Source: Chitinophagaceae bacterium (lineage in GTDB: Bacteria; Bacteroidota; Bacteroidia; Chitinophagales; Chitinophagaceae). From it: DNA of 35,018 bases. Of this stretch, positions 28,830-35,018 are shown piece by piece (within the stretch, counting starts at the first letter, position 1; each line of letters begins with the position of its first letter). The notes under the pieces were generated by a model that was not told the DNA's origin, ran no database searches, and saw only the letters and a list, made by a program, of their open reading frames with translations. Location: positions 1 to 35,018 of the forward strand of contig CANGGD010000010.1 of assembly GCA_947453295.1 (NCBI GenBank), given 5' to 3'. The translations under genes and the position numbers were made by a program.

Positions 28830-30647
28830 TCAAAAGTAATTAATATAACCTATATGGATTTTTGATGCCTGATTTAAGTTTAAATCCAGATCATTTCTTT
28901 TTCCTATTGAGTAATTAATACTAAGCATGCCTATTTTTGTTTCATAATTTATTCCTATTCCGATCCCAAAATAACTGTTGTTTACAATTATTTTCTGGTA
29001 TTTTTTTTGAACTAACCCGATATCTGAAAAAAGAGCAAAAAAACTATTGACGCCATTTAATACTCTTAACTCTGAAGTAAATATGGCATATTTATTTGCA
29101 TAAATACTAGCTTCGTCAAATCCTCTCATGATAGCACTTCCGCCAATTTGAAATAAATCATTTCTGAAAACACTAGGGCTTTCGTAATATCCAGCTTGAA
29201 CACCAGCTTTAATTGTTGAGGACTTTCTGATAGAAAAAAAATGAGCTGCTTTTAATTGCCATCTTATTTCATAACTACTAAGTTTGATGGAGTCATACAA
29301 TGAACTATAATCAAAATCTTTTGATGAAATAGATGTTACTTGGTTGCTGATTTTTATTTTTTTATTTCCTAATGATGCTGAAAACAAAAATTCATTTCCT
29401 TTTCTTGGATTCAAAAAATAATTGGTATTATTAAACTGATAACTCAATCCGATGCTGTTTGAGGAGATGTCGGCATTTACAGGAAGTGCTTTAATTTGTT
29501 TAACCAAAGCTGTATCTACAGCCCCTTCCAATAAATTAGATTTTCTGAATTGAAAAAACAATTTGCCGATATTATTGGCTGATAAATAATGTTGCAAGGC
29601 CAGCTTTGTATCAATTTGAATGAAATTAGAATCTTTTTTAAACAAGTCGAAAAGAAAATCAAAGCCTATATCTGAATTAAAAATAAACGGTTGCGAATAG
29701 CTGATATTTAATCTAGGGGAATTAACTTCGAATTGTTGCCATTTAAATAAAACTCTTTCCCCATTCGCGAAATAATTTTTCAAATTAAGATTTACATCGC
29801 CTGTTAATTGTAGTTTATTAGCATCTCTACTAGAAGGCTGAAAGCCAATCAGGAAATTAAATTGGCTGCTTCTTTTGGGTTGTAAATACAAATTTAAAAT
29901 GCTACTATTTGACAGCATTGTTAGATCTGAAGGTTGAACAATTGATAGGAAATCCAGTTCTGACAGGCGTTTATCAATTTCAGATAAAATTGTTGGTGTA
30001 TAATTATATTGATTTGAAATTCTTAAATAATGTTTGATAAAGCTATTTGACACATTTATATTTCCATAAGTCCTTATACTATCGATTGAATAAGCCTTTC
30101 CTTTTTCTGCTATAATGTTTGAAATAAATGTTTGATTTTCTAATCTTATACTATCATAAAATACTGAGGCAAATGGATAGCCCTTGTTTTCATAAAAAGC
30201 CAATAACTTGTTTTTTGTCCATTCTAAATCATGTAGGCTTGTTATTTTATTATTGAATTTAAAAAGCGAGCCCGCTATTTCTTCCTGAGCGTTTTTCTCC
30301 AATAGATTCAAATTCAGTTTTGATTGTTGATATTGTTTGCCAATAAAAATCATAACGCGAGCAACTGAATCATTGATTTGAAAACTATCTAAAGATGCTG
30401 ATAAAAAACCATTATTAGCGAGTTCTTTTGGAAGGCCTAAAATATATTCAAAAGCTGCCTCTTTATTTGCAAATGATGATTTGATATTTGGGAAAGCAAT
30501 ATGCTCTGTTGAATCCTTATCTATAATATGATATACAATTGAAAACGAATCCTTGTTCGAAACTTGAGAAAAAACTGAAGTAAGCATTGAGAAATTGCAA
30601 ATGAGCAGCCCAATTATCAATTTGATTTTTTTAAAGTTAACTTGCAT
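28830..30647 (-). CDS. POTRA-containing outer-membrane beta-barrel protein (BamA/TamA or ShlB-like)
   Basis: Signal MQVNFKKIKLIIGLLICNFSMLTSVFSQ (preferred start M18 of track ORF 28830..30698); POTRA-like region (KGKAYSIDSIRTYGNINVSNSFIKHYLRI), barrel with QIGGSAIMRGFDEASIYANKYAIFTSELR. Confidence 0.85.
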   Translation of the reverse strand: MQVNFKKIKLIIGLLICNFSMLTSVFSQVSNKDSFSIVYHIIDKDSTEHIAFPNIKSSFANKEAAFEYILGLPKELANNGFLSASLDSFQINDSVARVMIFIGKQYQQSKLNLNLLEKNAQEEIAGSLFKFNNKITSLHDLEWTKNKLLAFYENKGYPFASVFYDSIRLENQTFISNIIAEKGKAYSIDSIRTYGNINVSNSFIKHYLRISNQYNYTPTILSEIDKRLSELDFLSIVQPSDLTMLSNSSILNLYLQPKRSSQFNFLIGFQPSSRDANKLQLTGDVNLNLKNYFANGERVLFKWQQFEVNSPRLNISYSQPFIFNSDIGFDFLFDLFKKDSNFIQIDTKLALQHYLSANNIGKLFFQFRKSNLLEGAVDTALVKQIKALPVNADISSNSIGLSYQFNNTNYFLNPRKGNEFLFSASLGNKKIKISNQVTSISSKDFDYSSLYDSIKLSSYEIRWQLKAAHFFSIRKSSTIKAGVQAGYYESPSVFRNDLFQIGGSAIMRGFDEASIYANKYAIFTSELRVLNGVNSFFALFSDIGLVQKKYQKIIVNNSYFGIGIGINYETKIGMLSINYSIGKRNDLDLNLNQASKIHIGYINYF

Positions 30648-31815
30648 GTCAAATGTTGCTTTCAATAACATTGTAAAACTACACACTTTGGCGGGCATTT
30701 ATATTCATATTCCTTTTTGTAAACAAACTTGTAATTATTGCAATTTTCACTTTACAACTAATATTAAAAAAAAGGAGTTGTTCATTGATGCCTTGAAAAA
30801 AGAAATATTATCTGAAAATGAATTTATCCCAAACTCTGAATGTATTGAAAGTATTTATTTTGGCGGGGGAACTCCCAGTCTGCTGTTGCCAAGTGAACTT
30901 GATGAAATTTTGAGTTTGTTACATAAAAATTTTAAGGTGCTGCAAGGTGCTGAAATCACTTTGGAAGCAAATCCAGATGATATCAACAGCGTAATTTTAG
31001 ACCAATGGCATAAACTAGGAATCAACAGGCTTAGCGTGGGTGTTCAAACTTTTATAAATGAAGAATTGCAATGGATGAATCGGGCTCATACTGCCGAGCA
31101 TTCCTTGAATTGCATTAAAATGATTAATAATTCTTTAATAAATAATTATTCTGTTGATTTAATTTTTGGCAGTCCTTTACTAACTGATGAGGACTTAAAA
31201 AAGAATCTTTCGATAATTATCAAAAACCAAATTCCACATATTTCCTGTTATGCACTTACGATTGAAAAAAAAACACCATTCTACAAAGCTGTAAAAAATC
31301 TTCAGTCAAAAAATATAGATGCAAACAAGCAAGCAGATCAATTTTTACTAGTATTGGATACTTTAGAAAATAATGGTTATGAACAGTATGAAATAAGCAA
31401 CTATGCAAAACCGGGAATGAGAAGTAAACACAATAGTAGTTATTGGCAAAACAAGCCTTACTATGGATTTGGGCCATCAGCCCATGCATATGATGGGAAA
31501 AATATCAGAAAATGGAACGTTTCAAATACTTCTTTATACATTCAGCAAGCTGGTAATGAAATTATTTTTGAAAAAGAATCGCTCAGCACAAATCAGCTGC
31601 TAAATGAATATGTGATGACATCATTAAGAACTAAAGAAGGCATAGATTTGAACATAATCTCGAATCTTTATGGTGTAGATTATTTAAATGAATTAAAAAC
31701 AGCAATAACTAAATTCATTTCAGGCGGAAAATTAATTAATAATGATGGCAGGATTCAACTAACCAGGGAAGGGAAATTATTTGCAGATGGAATTGCTGCT
31801 GATTTATTTTTCTAA
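30646..31815 (+). CDS. hemW: Radical SAM heme chaperone HemW (coproporphyrinogen III oxidase-like)
   Basis: AGIYIHIPFCKQTCNYCNFHF (CxxxCxxC followed by F), IYFGGGTPSLL, NRLSVGVQTF, YEISNYAKPG. Start uncertain: ATG 30646 or TTG 30688. Confidence 0.94.
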   Translation: MSNVAFNNIVKLHTLAGIYIHIPFCKQTCNYCNFHFTTNIKKKELFIDALKKEILSENEFIPNSECIESIYFGGGTPSLLLPSELDEILSLLHKNFKVLQGAEITLEANPDDINSVILDQWHKLGINRLSVGVQTFINEELQWMNRAHTAEHSLNCIKMINNSLINNYSVDLIFGSPLLTDEDLKKNLSIIIKNQIPHISCYALTIEKKTPFYKAVKNLQSKNIDANKQADQFLLVLDTLENNGYEQYEISNYAKPGMRSKHNSSYWQNKPYYGFGPSAHAYDGKNIRKWNVSNTSLYIQQAGNEIIFEKESLSTNQLLNEYVMTSLRTKEGIDLNIISNLYGVDYLNELKTAITKFISGGKLINNDGRIQLTREGKLFADGIAADLFF

Positions 31816-31859
31816 TTGAAAAACGACCTGCTAATTTATAATTTCCAAAAATTTAGCCT

Positions 31860-31867
31860 TAATTTTG
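31860..31867 (+). promoter_or_regulatory. Putative guaB -7 promoter element TAATTTTG
   Basis: TAnnTTTG match ending 3 nt before ATG 31871. Confidence 0.4.
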
Positions 31868-31870
31868 CCT

Positions 31871-33361
31871 ATGGCAACCAAAAAAATTCCCAATTCTTCT
31901 AGCTCCAACAAAATCATTATTGAAGGTTTGACTTTTGATGATGTGTTATTAGTTCCATCTTATTCTCAAGTACTTCCGAGAGATGTTGATATTAGTAGTT
32001 TTTTGACTAATAAAATTAGATTAAATGTTCCTATGCTAAGTGCGGCGATGGATACAGTAACGGAAGCTTCCTTGGCTATCGCATTGGCAAGAGAGGGTGG
32101 ATTAGGTATTCTTCATAAAAACATGACGATTCAACAACAAGCGGAGCAAGTTAGAAAAGTTAAGAGAAGCGAAAGTGGTTTAATAATGGACCCAATTACA
32201 CTTCATGCAAATGCCACAATAGGTGAAGCTCTAAAGCTTATGAAGGACAATAAAATTGGTGGGATTCCAATTGTAGATGCACAACAGAAGTTAATTGGTA
32301 TTTTAACAAACAGAGACCTCCGCTTCGAGACGAATCTCAAAAACAAAGTGAGTGACGTCATGACCAGCACCAACCTCATTACTGCTCCGGAAGGTACTGA
32401 TTTGAAAAAAGCAGAAACGATTTTCAAAAAAAACAAAATCGAAAAACTTCCTGTTGTTAATAAATCAGGTAAACTAATTGGCTTAATCACATTTGGAGAT
32501 ATTCTTAAACTTAAAAGTCATCCCAATGCAATGAAGGATGAATTTGGCAGACTGATAGTTGGCGCAGGGGTTGGCATCACCAGCGATATTCTTGAAAGAG
32601 TAGATGCTTTACATAACGTTGGCGTTGATGCTATTTGCTTAGATAGCGCTCACGGACACTCGAAAGGAGTAATAGATGCTCTGAAATCAGTAAAAAAATC
32701 GTTCAAAAACATTTCTGTTATTGCAGGTAATGTGGGTACAGGAGAAGGTGCGAAAGCATTAGCAGATGCAGGTGCAGATGCAGTTAAGGTGGGAATTGGA
32801 CCCGGTTCAATTTGCACCACTCGTATTGTTGCAGGAACGGGCGTTCCGCAAATTACTGCTGTAATGGAAGTTGCCAAGGCTTTGAAAAACAGAAAGATTG
32901 GCATCATCAGCGACGGTGGAATTAGATACACAGGTGATATGGTTAAAGCTTTAGCGGCAGGCGCTACCTGTGTTATGATGGGTAATGTATTTGCTGGGAC
33001 TGAGGAAAGTCCGGGTGAAACCATAATTTATGAAGGAAGAAAATTTAAACAATATCGTGGTATGGGCTCTTTGGGCGCAATGGCACAAGGAAGCAGCGAT
33101 CGTTATTTTCAAGATGTTGAAGCAGATATCAAAAAATTTGTTCCGGAAGGAATTGAAGGCAGGGTTGCATTTAAAGGTAACCTAAAGGAAATCGTTCACC
33201 AATTCAATGGAGGATTAAGAGCGGGTATGGGTTATTGTGGTGCTCAAAATATTGCCGAATTGCAAAAAGCAACGTTTGTGAAAATCACTCAATCTGGTAT
33301 GAAAGAAAGCCATGCTCATGATGTTGTAATCACTAAAGAAGCTCCAAACTATAGCAGATAA
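31871..33361 (+). CDS. guaB: Inosine-5'-monophosphate dehydrogenase
   Basis: [17 protein letters not shown], two CBS repeats, [20 protein letters not shown] catalytic loop, [10 protein letters not shown]. Track start 31865 is TTG; ATG 31871 preferred. Confidence 0.97.
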   Translation: MATKKIPNSSSSNKIIIEGLTFDDVLLVPSYSQVLPRDVDISSFLTNKIRLNVPMLSAAMDTVTEASLAIALAREGGLGILHKNMTIQQQAEQVRKVKRSESGLIMDPITLHANATIGEALKLMKDNKIGGIPIVDAQQKLIGILTNRDLRFETNLKNKVSDVMTSTNLITAPEGTDLKKAETIFKKNKIEKLPVVNKSGKLIGLITFGDILKLKSHPNAMKDEFGRLIVGAGVGITSDILERVDALHNVGVDAICLDSAHGHSKGVIDALKSVKKSFKNISVIAGNVGTGEGAKALADAGADAVKVGIGPGSICTTRIVAGTGVPQITAVMEVAKALKNRKIGIISDGGIRYTGDMVKALAAGATCVMMGNVFAGTEESPGETIIYEGRKFKQYRGMGSLGAMAQGSSDRYFQDVEADIKKFVPEGIEGRVAFKGNLKEIVHQFNGGLRAGMGYCGAQNIAELQKATFVKITQSGMKESHAHDVVITKEAPNYSR

Positions 33362-33471
33362 AATTTTGATTTAACTGATTATACTTTAAAATAATTGCCC
33401 TGACTATTTGCCTAAGAGTTTTCGGTAAATGTTATAACAAGTGACAAATTTTTAAAAAGTCATCTGAACAC

Positions 33472-34641
33472 ATGAAAAAAATATTTCCAACTTGGTGCAT
33501 TTTATTTCTATTATTTTTTTCAACAAGTGAACTTTCTTTTTCTCAAGATTCTTCTTCAACTCGTTTGCGAATTTCATTAATCACTTGTTCGCCTGGAACT
33601 GAACTATACTCCATATTCGGACATAGTGCTATAAGAGTTATTGACAGCAATAGCGTTTCGGATATCGTTTTTAATTATGGCACCTTCAACTTTGATGAAG
33701 ACTTTTACTTAAAATTTATTCGAGGGAAATTAAATTACTATTTAAGCGCTGCAAACGTGAATGATTTTTTGTTAGAGTATATAGCAACCGGGCGAGGGGT
33801 TTCAGAACAGGTGCTTGATTTGTCTTCGCAGGAAAAGGCTAGCATTTTTAATTATCTATTAGGAAACATAAAAGAAGAAAATAAATTTTATCAATACGAT
33901 TTCTTTTACAACAATTGTACCACAAGACTAAGAGATATTGTTTTGAATGCTAAAGAAAATAAACCAGTACTTCCTTTTGTAATGAACAACAAAAGTAGTT
34001 TTAGAGATGCTATACATTTGTATTTACAAAATGGTCAACAATACTGGAGTGAACTAGGGATAGACCTTTTATTAGGCGTGGGCTGCGATAAAATTATGAC
34101 TGCTGAAGAGCAAGAGTTTTTGCCTAATAATTTAATGAATGCTTTTGATGGGGCAGAAAATAATCGCATAGTAAAAAGCAGAATTGAAATGTATTCCCCT
34201 TCTGAAATAAAGAATGAAAAAGTATGGCTTACGCCTTTTTTATTATTTACGTTAATATTACTTCTCTATATTTTATTCTATTTTATTAAAAACAAAACAG
34301 GATTATTTTTTCTAAACTGCTTTGACTTTTTATTGTATTTTGTAACTGGCGTGCTTGGAGTGGTGTTTGTTTGTATGTGGTTCTTTACTGATCACACAAT
34401 GACTAAAAATAATTTTAATTTATTGTGGGCAGTTCCATTTAATGTAATTGCTTGTTTTTTTATAAACAGCAAACAAAAAATCGCGAAATCATATTTTTTA
34501 GTCTACGCAATTTTAAATGCATTAATCTTGATCCTTTGGAAAATACTTCCTCAGCAATTAAACTATTCATTAGTTCCGATTGTTATTATGCTTGGATTCA
34601 GTGCTTATTTGAATTATAAAAAAGATGGAAAAATTCATTGA
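33472..34641 (+). CDS. DUF4105 (Lnb N-terminal-like) protein with C-terminal TM helices
   Basis: Signal peptide, LITCSPGTELYSIFGHSAIRV, YQYDFFYNNCTTRLRDIVL; four to five hydrophobic segments in the C-terminal third. Confidence 0.88.
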   Translation: MKKIFPTWCILFLLFFSTSELSFSQDSSSTRLRISLITCSPGTELYSIFGHSAIRVIDSNSVSDIVFNYGTFNFDEDFYLKFIRGKLNYYLSAANVNDFLLEYIATGRGVSEQVLDLSSQEKASIFNYLLGNIKEENKFYQYDFFYNNCTTRLRDIVLNAKENKPVLPFVMNNKSSFRDAIHLYLQNGQQYWSELGIDLLLGVGCDKIMTAEEQEFLPNNLMNAFDGAENNRIVKSRIEMYSPSEIKNEKVWLTPFLLFTLILLLYILFYFIKNKTGLFFLNCFDFLLYFVTGVLGVVFVCMWFFTDHTMTKNNFNLLWAVPFNVIACFFINSKQKIAKSYFLVYAILNALILILWKILPQQLNYSLVPIVIMLGFSAYLNYKKDGKIH

Positions 34642-35018
34642 GAAAAATCAATCAAAAATTTACTATTCAGTGTATGGCCAAGGCCTGCCGGTTTTGTTGC
34701 TTCATGGCTATGGTCTTGATAGTAGTATTTGGCATTCTCAAATTGAATCATTAAAAGAGAAATATTTGTTTATAGTACCAGACTTGCCTGGATTTGGAAA
34801 ATCAAAAACCAATTTTGATTTTGATTTTAGTTTTGATACTATTTCTGATATCTTACAAGCTATCTTACTAAAAGAATCCATTACAAAATGTATATTCATT
34901 GGACACAGCATGGGTGGATATATTGGTTTGAATTTTTTAAAAAAGCATCCAGAAAATATATTAGGATTGGGGCTTTTTCATTCCACGGCTTATATTGACA
35001 GTGAGTTAAAAAAAGAAA
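34625..35018 (+). CDS. Alpha/beta hydrolase, N-terminal part (continues beyond window)
   Basis: Not in ORF track. ATG at 34625 reads MEKFIEKNQSKIYYSVYGQGLPVLLLHGYGLDSSIWHSQIESLKEKYLFIVPDLPGFGKSKTNF...CIFIGHSMGGYIGLNFL with nucleophile elbow GHSMGG; overlaps DUF4105 stop by 17 nt. Confidence 0.92.
   Translation, partial: MEKFIEKNQSKIYYSVYGQGLPVLLLHGYGLDSSIWHSQIESLKEKYLFIVPDLPGFGKSKTNFDFDFSFDTISDILQAILLKESITKCIFIGHSMGGYIGLNFLKKHPENILGLGLFHSTAYIDSELKKE

Noticed and set aside
32650-33024. 124-aa minus-strand ORF inside guaB
   Set aside because: Antisense to conserved IMPDH catalytic core; Pro/Ala/Thr-rich shadow translation.
34806-34840. TTTTGA-like short repeat in the alpha/beta hydrolase
   Set aside because: Imperfect codons for NFDFDFSFD; consistent with AT-rich coding sequence.
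1-35018. CRISPR array, tRNA/rRNA, transposase, phage, toxin-antitoxin or defence cassette
   Set aside because: Scanned intergenic gaps and ORF translations; no direct-repeat arrays, tRNA-like T-loops, or hallmark proteins seen. Window looks like ordinary core chromosome.

Overview
AT-rich chromosomal segment from a Bacteroidota bacterium (Chitinophagaceae-like by gene content; taxonomy is inferred). It is densely coded, mostly with core genes: uvrC, gpmI, nadC, SUI1/YciH, apaG, a fatty acid desaturase, nadE, rsgA, a gamma-carbonic-anhydrase-like protein, a class III aminotransferase, an MBL hydrolase, a methylmalonyl-CoA epimerase-like protein, iscS-iscU-iscA, a DUF255/YyaL thioredoxin-like protein, hemD, DUF4271, a POTRA/beta-barrel protein, hemW, guaB, DUF4105 and a partial alpha/beta hydrolase. 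Parts of the gliding/type IX secretion machinery are interspersed: the gldK-gldL-gldM-gldN block, gldB, and the first codons of gldF at the left edge (the gldF fragment is absent from the ORF track). I see no tRNA, rRNA, CRISPR array, transposase, phage or plasmid module, and no clear new multi-gene system. The items most worth a second look are: a 1139-aa protein that looks like a degenerate gluzincin domain fused to a TolB-like propeller and an outer-membrane barrel; a DUF4105 thiol-hydrolase-like membrane protein; a hairpin between gldM and gldN; putative leaderless promoters at nadC and guaB; a coupled 15-codon uORF before nadE; the divergent CATG start at hemW; and a GC-rich patch within guaB. 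All assignments come from reading the translations and motifs; no database search was run.
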